Positions 34,336 to 45,800 of a stretch of 64,000 nt of DNA are shown here, piece after piece. The position numbers and the translations under genes were made by a program. The notes beneath the pieces were generated by a model. The model ran no database searches and was not told where the DNA came from. It saw only the letters and a program-made list of their open reading frames with translations. The stretch lies in assembly GCA_025617745.1 (NCBI GenBank), contig CM046867.1, forward strand, positions 25,536,705 through 25,600,704. Direction: 5' to 3'. Source of the stretch: Heliocidaris erythrogramma (lineage: Eukaryota > Echinodermata > Echinoidea > Camarodonta > Echinometridae). Position 1 is the stretch's first letter. Every line of letters begins with the position of its first letter.

Positions 34336-34840
34336 TACAGTTGTGCTCAAAATTATTCATACCCCTTGGAAAATTGTGGTTTTTTGCATTTTTCCCTAAA
34401 ATGAAAGTCGAACTGGAGTTAATTGCACATCAATAGAATGAATTTAGTTGTCATCTCAAAATGAAAGCTGTTTCAGTTTTCGCCTTATTTGTATTACAAA
34501 ACAAGTGGGTTACTCAAATTTTTTGATGTTCAAAATCATTCATACCCTTGGTAATTCATTGACTTTGTTGATCAATATGAATCCAGTCCTTTGTGATTAA
34601 TGCTTGTAACACTTCATGTAGCATACTTCATGCTTGTAACACTTCTTTTTTCCTTCAGCCTTCACAAGGCTTCTAGAGGTCTCTACTGGGATATCAGGCC
34701 AATGCCTAGTATTTAATGGCTTAATCTCCATGAGGATGTTGTCTAGACATGCCTTCACCTGGTCTTCAGGGGGTTCCTTGGATTTAAAGCAGGTTTTATG
34801 TCTACAAGGGGTTTCGTTATTGACTTAGTAATTACGGGAC
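34336..34840. mobile_element. possible Tc1-like fragment, one end
   Basis: Begins CAGTTGTGCTCAAAATTATT followed by CATACCCC, a sequence typical of Tc1/mariner terminal repeats. A weaker internal copy (TTCAAAATCATTCATACCC) follows at about 34530. I could not find the opposite end, so it may be truncated by the MITE at 34885. Confidence 0.4.
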
Positions 34841-34884
34841 TATGATACATGTATGGATATTTTCATTCAGTTTTCCATTTCCAT

Positions 34885-35170
34885 TTTAAAGGGATACGCC
34901 ACCACGCGGCCGTGGGGAAAGTCAGGATTGCGTAAGCCCCATTCACTCGAACACAAAGTTTGTGCGTCGAATGCGTCCGTTGGACTAATGGATTATATTT
35001 CGGACTGCACGAAGTCGACCGAATCTCGTACGAGAGCTCGAGCTCAGGCGGAGCATGTTGTGCGGCGACCAGTCTGTCCCCCGCGGGGGAACAGCATGAT
35101 CACGTAACGATCAGGGTGCCCTCTCGCAGCATAAAAACATCCACAATCTGCGGTTGAGTATCCCTTTAAA
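34885..35170. mobile_element. 286 bp MITE, AAAGGGATAC ends, copy 1
   Basis: The left end TTTTAAAGGGATACGCCACC and the right end GGTTGAGTATCCCTTTAAA are inverted. Inside it is GC-richer than its surroundings and homologous over its whole length to the next copy at 35287. Confidence 0.75.
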
Positions 35171-35286
35171 GGGTTCGCCCTCATTCTTTGGCTCCAAAGA
35201 ATGTATAAGCTGTAACTTTGACTTTGCAATTTACATCTCTTACCAGGATGTACATTGTGTAAACTGTTGTTCATCTCTCACACCTG

Positions 35287-35592
35287 TTTAAAAGGATACA
35301 CCGCCAGGGGGTTGTGGGGAATGTCAAGATTGGGTAAGCCCCATTCACTTGTACACAAAGTCTGTGCATCGAACGCGTCAGTCGGACTACTGGGGTTACA
35401 TTTCCGACTGCACAAAGCAGACCAAATCTCGCACAAGAGCTTGAGCTCAGGCGCGGCAGAGCGTGCATGTTGCGCGGCGACCAGTCCGTCCAGAGTTTGC
35501 ACCCCGCAGGGCAACAGCATGATCAGGTAACGATCACGGTGCCTTCTCTCGCAGAATAAAACGTCCACAACCTGTGGTTGAGTACCCTTTAA
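35287..35592. mobile_element. MITE copy 2, same orientation
   Basis: Homologous to 34885-35170 throughout (shared TAAGCCCCATTCACT and GGCGACCAGTC, and the same ends). Copies 1 and 2 lie in direct orientation, 116 bp apart. Confidence 0.75.
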
Positions 35593-35599
35593 TATTCAA

Positions 35600-35950
35600 T
35601 TTTAACAGAAAATAATGTTTTTCTTTCTTTTAATCATTCTATCGTCTTTTTTTTCCTTTATATTTCTTGTGTTTTTTTTTTTATCATTCTATCATTTTAT
35701 CTTTCTATCTTTCCTCGTTTTCCTTTGTTTTTCTCTCTTTTTATTCTATCATTTTCCCTTTCTATCTTTTCTTTCTTTTCATCATACTATCATTTCCTCT
35801 TTCTATCTTTCCTTATGTTTTCTTTCTGTCTTCTCTTTTTTTAAATTTCTTATGTTTTTCTTTGTGTTTATCATTCTATCCATTCCTCTTTCTATCTTCA
35901 TTCCTCTTTCTATCTTTTTTTATGCTTCTTTCTTTTCTTCATTCTATCAT
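35600..35950. repeat. pyrimidine-rich low-complexity tract
   Basis: Degenerate TTTCTATCTTT / TTATCATTCTATCATT units. The long open frames across it encode only Phe/Ser/Leu-rich low complexity and are not genes. Confidence 0.8.
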
Positions 35951-38524
35951 GCAACGATGGCCTGCACTGCACTTATAGGAAAATCAAGGAAAATCACACA
36001 TGATTTCCCGCGCAACTTAAGACCCGTTCCTCAAGACCTCCTGAGGTGGTCTTCTGGACCACTTCTGCATACACACTCACCTCTTAGTTAGACCACTCTA
36101 ACGAAGTGAGCGTGAATGGGCTCTCAGTCCCGATACTTCAATACCAAAGAGACACAGAATTTCAACAGCACAAAAACTATAATATTTTCACAGCTCATGA
36201 TACTTGAGAGTAGATGTGAGTTGAAAGATAAAAGGTTGCCCTAACATTCTAAAATTTAGAAATCAGATAATTTTTACATAATTTTTACTATTGGACACTT
36301 GTCTTGAGCTGCTAGTTTGAAATAAAATATAAGATATAATAAGAGTTTTAGGTGATTTTTTTCTTCTTGTAGAGGGAGGGTGAATAATGGCACAGCTGGA
36401 CAGATCCTGATTTTAGATGAATACTGCAATTTGAATTTTTGAAATTGGATGAAACGTTCCCGAGTTTGAGGACAATTTTGAGGACAAATTTGACAGATTT
36501 TACAACGTCATTCTTATTATATTCTTTGTTTTATGGATGGCACCATTTAAGCACCCTTTGTACTAAAGAAGAGACACACTGCATTTGCCAATTTCATGCC
36601 TCTGTATCTCAAGAAAGTTAGTGAAATATTTTTGATTTAATTATCACATTACTAATTATGCTAATTTATGCAAATTGTTTCATAATATGCAAAATAATGA
36701 AATTTCTACAAGGATAACATCACTGAGTGTTGTCAGTAATCTGAAAGTCATTCCCTTATAATACTACTTATACGGAAATATAACTAAAACTTGTTGTGAG
36801 CTTATGTTTTTATTGCTTCAGGAATTTCTTTACTTATTCTTTGTTTAATGTGATATTCAAATCATGAATAGAAAGTAACAAGCAATACATTTCATGAGAT
36901 TAAGATTTTTAATTCTTTAGTAATTTTGCTTTTAATGTCACAAATCCATGTATTCAAGGGTCCTGTGATTTTGTTTTTTATTGTCTTCTGCTTTGCTTTG
37001 TATTTTATTGCTTTCATTTTCCAATATTTTTCATTAATAATTTTTTTTTTTTATTCTTCTGTATTTCTCTATTTAGTTGTGTTTGTTCTAACCGATTATA
37101 TCAGACAGGAGAGTGAGAAAATACTTATACATACTTCTCTCCTACACTTCTCAAATATAATTTAGCTGATTTTTTATATTGCTTATAAAATTGCTTATCA
37201 TGCCTATTGTTTTAATGGGATTTTTTTTTTAAATGTGTTGTTTATTAGATGATTTTCATTGTTAATTTGCCAGAAGAAATATAAATAAATAAAAGAACCC
37301 TTATCATTGGTAAATCTGGAAGAATTATAAAATGACTGCACATTCCAAACTCAACGTGTAACTTTAAGTACATCTAGTAGATTCAGGTTCCTTTTTTCTT
37401 GGGGGGGGGGGGGTTTGTTGTTGTTGTTGCATATTCATAGCCTTTTTTTCGTAGACTCGAAATGCCAACTTATGTGAGCAAAATTTGGAAGTGTTTGATA
37501 ATGATTAAATGTGCTGCCAAGAAAATAAACCAGAGATTATGCCCAAAACTGAGGTGACCCGGCATCATCATTTTTAATGGTTTTTTTGTTGGTTATTTTT
37601 TATTTCTGTCATGTTTGTGTTTTCTGGTCATAGAAGGGTCTACAAAAGTTATTGTTTGCATACTATTTCATAAGCTCAAATTACTTCCAGCTATGAAATG
37701 TTACTCTAAAAATATATCTTTAGGTGTTCATTATCAAAAGATTTTGATCGGATATTTCTTTTATCATTATTTATTTCGTATTATACAAGGCTACAAAATA
37801 TTATTTTTTCCTTCCGATAATAATCTTCATTTCAAAGTATTATTTATATCATACACTAATAATCCGAAGCGAAAATATCCCATTACTTTGGAGGTCATCC
37901 CCTGTGTTCCAAAAACACTCCTACAACATAATCGACTGGTCCACTATGACAGCTATCAACTGGGCTCCTGTTTCAAATTTTGATGCGACACGGTCAGTCA
38001 AATTTCATTTTCTGTGGGTCGAAATAACATATTATATCAAAGTCATATTTTGAAAAATCAAGGATTCGAAAGTTCAAAAAGTCCAAAAGTTGGTTTACAA
38101 ATTTCTTTCAAAAGATGTCTCTACATGTAGCAAATGCTCAATGGAAATTATTGAAGAGTAATCCCCATTTTGTCAATCAGAACCATTCAGGAAAAAATTT
38201 GAAGAAAGAAACGGCGATGGAAACGACACAAAAAGGAACGATATATAACTCACTATAAGCATCATTCTGAAACCCCTAATAAAAGTATAATAAAAGATTA
38301 AATAACATATGAAAATAAATCATTCAGGAATTGAGTTCTCATTTCATTTCACACATACATGTATGCAGTAGTACTACAAGTCTACATGTAGAGCATAGAT
38401 CTAACTTAGAAGTTAGACTCTAGTCCCTACAGTGCATTCCAGAAAAAAACCATTAGTATTATGCAATTCACTTCGCCACCATTGTTGGACATACAAAGAC
38501 TACAGCGTGAAGTTACTGCGGCAG
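35951..38524. other. intergenic AT-rich DNA
   Basis: No exon, RNA gene or bounded mobile element is recognised. It contains poly-T and poly-G runs, for example near 37400. Confidence 0.5.
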
Positions 38525-39235
38525 CCCGAACACATAGTGTTCGGGCTGCGATCAGCAGTCCTTTGATTGCTTGGATGTCTCTTAATTACAAGGTCGTTTG
38601 TCAAAATGATAGCCATGAAACATGACATCAGTTGATTTTAGGCTACTTTAGGTACTTACAAAACTTTACGATTGACTGTCGTCTTTCTTTTCAATGAGGA
38701 TGATACAAAAAAGGCATATTTATCTCCAAGAGCCTGTACTAAAAACTTCCGTAAGTCGGTGTTTTGCTTGCAATGCGCATGCGTCAGCAGCTCCAATAAA
38801 ATACAGACAAGAAGGGAAGATTATGAATATTCATTAGACGAGTGGGCTCGAGAGATCGCGGATCATGGTGGATATATGAATATTCATTATTCCTGTGACA
38901 AAAACTATGGCGTCATTGTAATAAATATTCATAGGCGCATGCGCAACTGCCTATTTTCGTTTCTGCTTCAACAACATGGCGAATGGGACTGATTTCGAAA
39001 ATTGAGAGTAAAAAGTGACATTCATCGATTCTATACATTTTTTAGGAAAATCTGATTTGCGGAAGGTCTGTTTAGGTAAGTGGCATCGTATATATGATAC
39101 TTGAATTAAAAATAATAAATTATACGGCCATATTTTCAATGGTCATTTGAACCATGGTAAATTGTGAGACCCACCGAATCGTACTGGTTTCACTCAGGAC
39201 GCTGCCACTTCGTGGCAGCGTCCCGGGGCTACAGC
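38525..39235. repeat. dispersed repeat, copy B
   Basis: Reverse-orientation relative of 23655-24185, bounded by ACAGCGTGAAG motifs on both sides (about 38502 and 39231). Contains TTCGGGCTGCGATCAGCAG and TGCGGAAGGTCTGTTTAGG. Confidence 0.6.
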
Positions 39236-40551
39236 GTGAAGCTGCCTGTTGTAGTAGGAAAGACGGAAAACCAGAGACTAGAGTAGAGAGTTTTTACCCT
39301 TTTCTCGATAGGTTTCCTTTAAAAAAAATTTTTTTTGTTGCTTGTCAATGTACTAGCATACATAATGAGCACATATTTTTGCTCAAAGAAAGAAGAGAAT
39401 GGCCAAACTGGGCTGTGACAAAAAATGGGGGCACTGTGACTGTAAAAATCCCCAGTCAAACTCGAAGCATGTCCATTGACATTGTACGACCATGACGACT
39501 GAGATTAAACCACTCACGCGTACATTTCTGTAAAATAGTTGGTATTTTCTGTCGCATGTACTGAAGGTATGGGGGAAAAATAAGATAAATATTTTAAATA
39601 CCTTGCTTTCAAATTCAGCCCTTAAAAATCTCACTCCTACATCAAATGGCCGTTAGAAAGAACTTTTGATATTTTCAGCAAAATCCAAAGTCAAAATCTT
39701 GTCCAAAACCGGAGAAATCCCCGCCGATTTGTTTCGCGATCGCGTGTTGTTTACATACTGCCGATGTCTTAGACTAAAATCGGCCAATAAAATGTTTGTC
39801 CACGAAGAAACTCGGGATCGCAAGCGCACATCGATCTTTACGGTCGCGCACACAGAAAATCTGGACTTTCCGTGTATGCCACATAGGGACCGAATTTTTA
39901 AGGACAAAACTCTTTTGGGGAGATGTCAGTGCCCGCGGCGACCAGGAAATGTACACAATGACTCCGATAGCTCGTTTCGCGAGAATCAACAGTAAATTAC
40001 GGATTTGATTTTTGGAAATATCTTTTCCAACATTGGTGAGTTGAATTTATTGTATTTCTTGGATATTTAGTGGTCGGTTTTTGTAAATTAAATGCCGATT
40101 TTGAGTGAATGTTTGTGACTTTTGTGCAGTGGTGTTTTAAAAAGTTGAGGTGTATGACTGCCTACATTATACACACGAAGTATAGGAATGTAGCTATGAG
40201 TGGATTAAACCTAGCACCACATCAGCAAGCAATGGTCATATTGACCATTAGGATCATATACATGTGTGTATACTGGGTATTGGGGATACAGATGTAATTT
40301 TGTTTGAAATGGAGGTTTTTGTGGGCAAACTGATGCTTAAATATCATTCTTTAGATTTTAAGTTATCAGTTCGTTAAGATACAAAATGTAGAAAGTTATA
40401 AAAACTTACATTTACAGCCCTCTTTTTGGTACTTGTTACCCACACCTCCATACGGATGACGACTGCTCTCAATATGTTGCGCACTAGTGAGGCCGCTCTA
40501 CATGGTAACGCACCGTAGATACGTACGCAGAATGTTACGCACACAAGCTAT

Positions 40552-40691
40552 TCTACGAAGACCTGGAAGGGCCAAACTGACGACGTAAAAAAATAAAAAA
40601 TATTACGTACGTACGTCGTAATTATTACGTACGTACGTAATATTTTTTATTTTTTTACGTCGTCAGTTTGGCCCTTCCAGGTCTTCGTAGG
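40552..40691. repeat. perfect hairpin, 64 bp arms
   Basis: Arms 40553-40616 and 40627-40690 are exact reverse complements around a 10-base loop (40617-40626). The arms include AGACCTGGAAGGGCCAAACT and repeated ACGTACGTACGT. It sits in the spacer of the 39511-41746 foldback. Confidence 0.92.
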
Positions 40692-40847
40692 AGATCGACG
40701 AACCGATTGCGCCGGCGCTGAGGGCTCCCTTCATCATAATCGTGAAAAATACAAACTGGATGCTGACGGGACAGTCTCGATAGCAGTTATCGACAAAAAG
40801 GACCCAAAATTTCAGGAAACCCTCTTCAAAGGTCACAAAACAACCTG
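40657..40847 (+). other. exon-like open frame with GTAAGT end
   Basis: A 64-codon frame without stops begins inside the hairpin's right arm and continues through DADGTVSIAVIDKKDPKF to a consensus donor CTG|GTAAGT at 40848. Composition is protein-like, but I do not recognise the product, and no partner exon or acceptor is clear. It could be a captured exon fragment. Confidence 0.3.
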
Positions 40848-42576
40848 GTAAGTTTTAATCATCTATTATTCAACATAATTAGTTATATTTAAGTAAACTC
40901 CAAGATATGGGTTTCACTTAAATATAGCCAAAAATGCACAGTGATACATATTAGTACCGTACTCACTATTGCCTGCGTTACTACACAGTCGGCAATGGCG
41001 TGTACCTATGAGTGCATCGCACCAAGTGTGAGTGGACTGGACCAATCCCCGTAGGCCACTCATAGGTACATTCCTATACTTCGTGTGTATAATGTAGGCA
41101 GTCATACACCTCATCTTTTTAAAACACCACTGCACAAAAGTCACCAATATTCACTCAAAATCGGCATTTAATTTTCAAAAACCGACCCCAAAATATCCAA
41201 GAAATACAATAAATTCAACTCACCAATGTTGGAAAAGATATTTACAAAAATGAAATCCGCAATTTACTGTTGATTCTCGCGAAACGAGCTATCGGAGTCA
41301 TTGTGTACATTTCCTGGTCGCCGCGGGCGCTGACATCTCCCCAAAAGAGTTTTGTCCTCAAAAATTCGGTCCCTATGGCGTACACGGAAAAGTTCCGATT
41401 TTCTGTGTGCGCGATCGTAAAGATCGATGTGCCCTTGCGATCCCGAGTTTCTTCGTGGACAAAAATTATATTGGCCGATTTTAGTCTAAGACATCGGCAG
41501 TTTGTAAACAACACGCGATCGCGAAACAAATCGGCGGGGATTTCTCCGGTTTTGGACAAGATTTTGACTTTGGATTTTGCTGTAAATATCAAAAGTTCTT
41601 CCTAACGGCCATTTGAGGTAGGAGTGAGATTTTTAAGGGCTGAATTTGAAAGCAAGTATTTAAAATATTTATCTTATTTCCCCCCCATACCTTTAGTACA
41701 TGCGACAGAAAATACCAACTATTTTACAGAAATGTACCCGGGAGTGCCGTAGGCCTAGGTACACACAAAACCTATTGAAGCCTATTCACCTGTTAAAGCT
41801 ATTGTGGAGTAGGCCTACAAGATTATCTTCAAATAATGTTATACATGTAGAAACTTATCTTCAAATAAGCTTGTATATGGGTCACCCCATTCATACTTAG
41901 TGCGCATGCAAGTTTCAATCAAGTTCAACTGCCACTCAGTCCATACTGTGTGGGACTGGAATAGTCGTCCATCTCAAACACATTTTACGGCCATAAAAAA
42001 TGCAACATGTTATACTTACGTCTATAGCAAATTCAAGATAAACCTCAGGATTCCTAAGATAATGTAAACTGAAATACTCAAGGAAAAGAAGAACGCAATC
42101 GCAGTCGATATCTTATAGCAATCCATCAGCATACACCTCTGACCTGTGGGTTAATCTACACTTGACGAAGGGTTAGAAGGGATTATAAACAATGAAGATT
42201 TTTATTTGAAAAATAAATTGTTGAGGAATAATTTACAAATTTGATAACAATTAAACTTCTTATTTTAAAGGGAGGGTGACGTATCAAGTTGTTACGCAAT
42301 ATTTATATATTATTTGTATGCATGCATTTTTCTTTTAATAATATACCCTATGTGAGTAATGGTATAATCCAATCTTAAAGGATGAATTCGCACACGTGTG
42401 TGTGTGTGGCATGCAGTGCTGTACATATTTTGGTGTGCAGCTCGATATTTGTCGAACATCACTTCGAAGTTCCAGTCTAACTTTATATTGTAGTCAACCA
42501 GTTCAAGTTCGATGGGTCAGAATGGTGACAATCAGCTTGAAATGAATGACCAGATTCTGTAAAGAGCGTATTTAAG

Positions 42577-42845
42577 ATGGGTTTGAGATTCATTAGACCT
42601 AACGTTACAGCTGACTTTGCATTTGGGAGACATTGCAGAATTTTTAATTCATGTAAACACTGGAAGTGGAACTTTTGGAGAAGAGATGTCTCCACATCAT
42701 CATCTATGCATGGATCAGTGAGGCATCCAGTGCAGAAGGATGGAAGGACTACTGTTCAAGTCTTGAATTCTTTAACAGCAGCACATGATAGAAAAGGTGC
42801 AAGGAAGGAGCCTCTTTTATTGATGAATAAAAATGTGGCGACATG
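42577..42845 (+). CDS. CARS2: CARS2 coding exon 1
   Basis: Starts at ATG 42577 and ends TG|GTAATT, splitting the Trp90 codon. It encodes a presequence-like N terminus rich in Arg, Phe and Trp, then [20 protein letters not shown]. That matches the VQVYNSLTGRKEP block of the human enzyme, with a six-residue insertion. Confidence 0.9.
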
Positions 42846-45800
42846 GTAATTAATGTCGTTTTTTATTTTAGTTTTTTCATTGTTAATATTATTCTTAGAA
42901 CTTATGGCTCTCCTTTCAGGCTTCACTCCTGAATTGAACAAGGCTGAAGATTCTTGCAGATGAATGGACCATGGTGATGAATGGGGGTGTGTGACATGAC
43001 AATGTGTCAAGAACAAGTGCTGGGTTTCTTGTTTACACATTTAAGGGGAAGTCCACCATGATGTCAACTTGGGGCGGAATTATGAAAACTGTTTTATCTT
43101 TTTAATAATTGTAACTTCACCATTATAACAAAATTGGTATTCTGAAAATTGTTGTAACTTTTGTTGTAAATCTTGTTGCATCTTTGTTTTACTCTACACA
43201 TGATCCTAATTTACATATGCGCACTGAAGATAATATCATGAGATAAGTTGTATTCTGAAAATTATTTTATCTTTTGCACTCTTCCATGGTAATTACAACA
43301 AAACGTGTAACAGCTTCCAGCTGTTGTATCTTATCATGTCAGCAATTTTTCTAGCTTAGAATCATACAGTACATGCTCGAATAGCAAGATGGAGACTGTG
43401 TGTGATTCAAGATCTCATAGAGGAGACATTTTGAAGAAATGACAGGTGAGATTCAATGATTCTACATCAATATGTGACTTGGTTCGGGCAGAAGAGGGTG
43501 AGCCACTTTGTTAATTAATTGCAATCCAATAGCGCATGGCTTAAGTTAGTCTTAGGCGACTTTCGAGAATACGGGCCATATGTTTCGGGTTGTCCGTCTG
43601 TCTGTTCGTCCGTCCCGCTTTCTCGTTCTCGCGATAACTCAAGAACCATTTCAGGTATGAACTTCAAACTTGGTGCTAGTATGGATCACCATAGGAAGAC
43701 GATCTGATTAGATTTTGGGGTACGTAGGTCAAAGGTCAAAGGTCACAGGTCAATTTCTGAAATTTCAGGTGTTAGCTTCATTCTCGCTATAACTAAAAAA
43801 ACATCCTAGGCATGGACTTCAGACTTAGTGCTAGTATGTTTCACCATAGGAAGATGATCTACTTAAATTTTGGGGTATGTAGGTCAAAGGTCACAGAGGT
43901 CAATTCTGAAATTGCAGGTTTTTACCTTGTTACTGAAAACACTATTTTCTCAAGGACCATTTCATCCATTAAATTCAAACTTGGTACTAGTGTGTATCAC
44001 CATAGGAAGACAATATGATTAAATTGTGGGTTAATGTAGGTCAAAGGTCATGGAGGTCATTTACCATGAAAATTCTGGTTATCACAATATTTCAAGAATA
44101 TAAGCCATCAACTGAATTTAGGCAGAGGCCTATAGGAGACACAGTCGCATTCATCTTGTTTACTATGTCCTCTTGTCAGATCTCTGGATTTTAATACAAG
44201 AATTTGCGTTACATCAGAATCATATTTATTAAAAATCTTGTACGTTTACATCGTATCGCCTCAAACCCTCCAGAGCTAAGGTAGGGATATTCAATTGTCT
44301 AGGGTGCATATACATGTACATGTATGATAAAATATTTTCTTAATGGTGATAGAGTTTTGGTAAGTCAGCAAAAACTTTTTCAGATTTCTTTGATTTTTGT
44401 TGATAAATAGCAAGATACTAGCAATACTAAGACACTGATGATATTGCCTCCTAATGTTAATATTAAACTAAGAGGCAAAATATAATTTATATGCTGGGCC
44501 AGGTACGTAAACTCCCAACAATACACTATACACACACGTGTTAAACCAATGAGTACATGTAGCTACACCACTGGCATAGACAGGGGGGGGCACCAAGGGC
44601 CATGGCCCCCTATTCAGCCACTAAAAAAAAAAAAAAAAGCAAGAGCGAAAAAGCGGGGGAAGTGAGAGAAAAAGGCCTAAAAGGCACTACGTTATGTTTC
44701 TCTCAAAATTTGCTACAACGTCAAAGGGAAGGGGGAATAACTTTCTTCTCCCTGCACCCACCCCTGTTACATACAGTGAAATGTTGCGTCCAAACTTTCC
44801 GCCTAAAAAAATTGTTTCCTGCCAGTGAGCCGTTATCTTTCAAATTGGCTAAAACGTCAGAGCTTTCACACTTCGCGCGGGGAGGGGAAAACTGCACCCA
44901 CCTCTGATACATAGTCAGAGCTTTCGTGCAGTTTTGCCTCCAAAATAACTGAAAAGCAGCCAGGGCGTCGAACTGACATTCCGCCTAAAAAAAGGTGCTA
45001 AAACGTCAGAGCTTTCGTGCTTCGCGGGGGAAGGGGCAAACTCCCCCTTCCTGCACCCACCCATGTTACATGTACATATTACGTCCAAATAACTGAAAAG
45101 CAGTCGGGGCGTCAACTATAACTTTTTGCCTAAAGAAATTGTTTGCTACAAGCCGTTTATCTTTCTCTCAAATTTGCTAAAAGTCAGAGCTTTCGCGCTT
45201 TGCATGGGAAGGGGGAAACTCCCCCCCTCCCTGCACCCACCTGTTACATAGAGTGCAGTATTGCGTCAAAATTACTGAAAAGTGGTCCGGACCCCAAACT
45301 ATAACTTTCCGCCTAAAAAAATTGTTTCCTACAAGCCGTTATCTTTCAAATTTACTAAAACGTCCGAGCTTTCACGCTTCGCGTGGGAAGGGGGAAACTC
45401 CCCCCTCCCTGCACCCACCCCTGTTACATACAGTGCAGTATTGCGTCCAAATAACTGAAAAGCAGCCAGGGCGTTGAACTAACTTTCCGCCTAAAAAAAG
45501 TGTTACGAGCCGTTATCTTCCTCTCAAATTTGCTGTAAAACGTAAAAGCTTTCACGCTTCACGCGAGAAGGGGGAAACTCCCCCCCCCCCCCTGCACCCA
45601 TCCCTGTTACAGTGCAGTAGTACGTCCAAATAACTGAAAAGCAGTCCGGACGTTGAAATAACTTTCCACCTAAAAAAAGGTGCTACCACGCTTTGCGTGC
45701 TCATCACCATTGTCGCACTCTTCGCGTGCTCACAACCGCCCCCCCTAAAATGAAATCCTGGCTATGCGGTTGGATCTTTCACATCTGGCCCCCCCCCCCC

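Larger units (their letters stand above)
39511..41746. mobile_element. 2.2 kb foldback element with ~690 bp arms
   Basis: The left arm 39511-40203 and the right arm 41056-41746 are inverted copies with high identity. For example CCGGAGAAATCCCCGCCGAT on the left is mirrored as ATCGGCGGGGATTTCTCCGG on the right. Both arms keep a similar open frame of 109-116 codons, of unknown meaning. It ends about 0.8 kb upstream of the CARS2 start codon. Confidence 0.85.

Noticed and set aside
35615..36091. Overlapping open frames rich in Phe, Leu and Ser, like membrane proteins
   Set aside because: They come from a CTTT/TATC low-complexity tract and are open in several frames at once.
39511..41746. Inverted terminal repeats of an integrated DNA virus
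   Set aside because: No capsid, polymerase or packaging-like frame lies between the arms; the spacer is only 0.85 kb.
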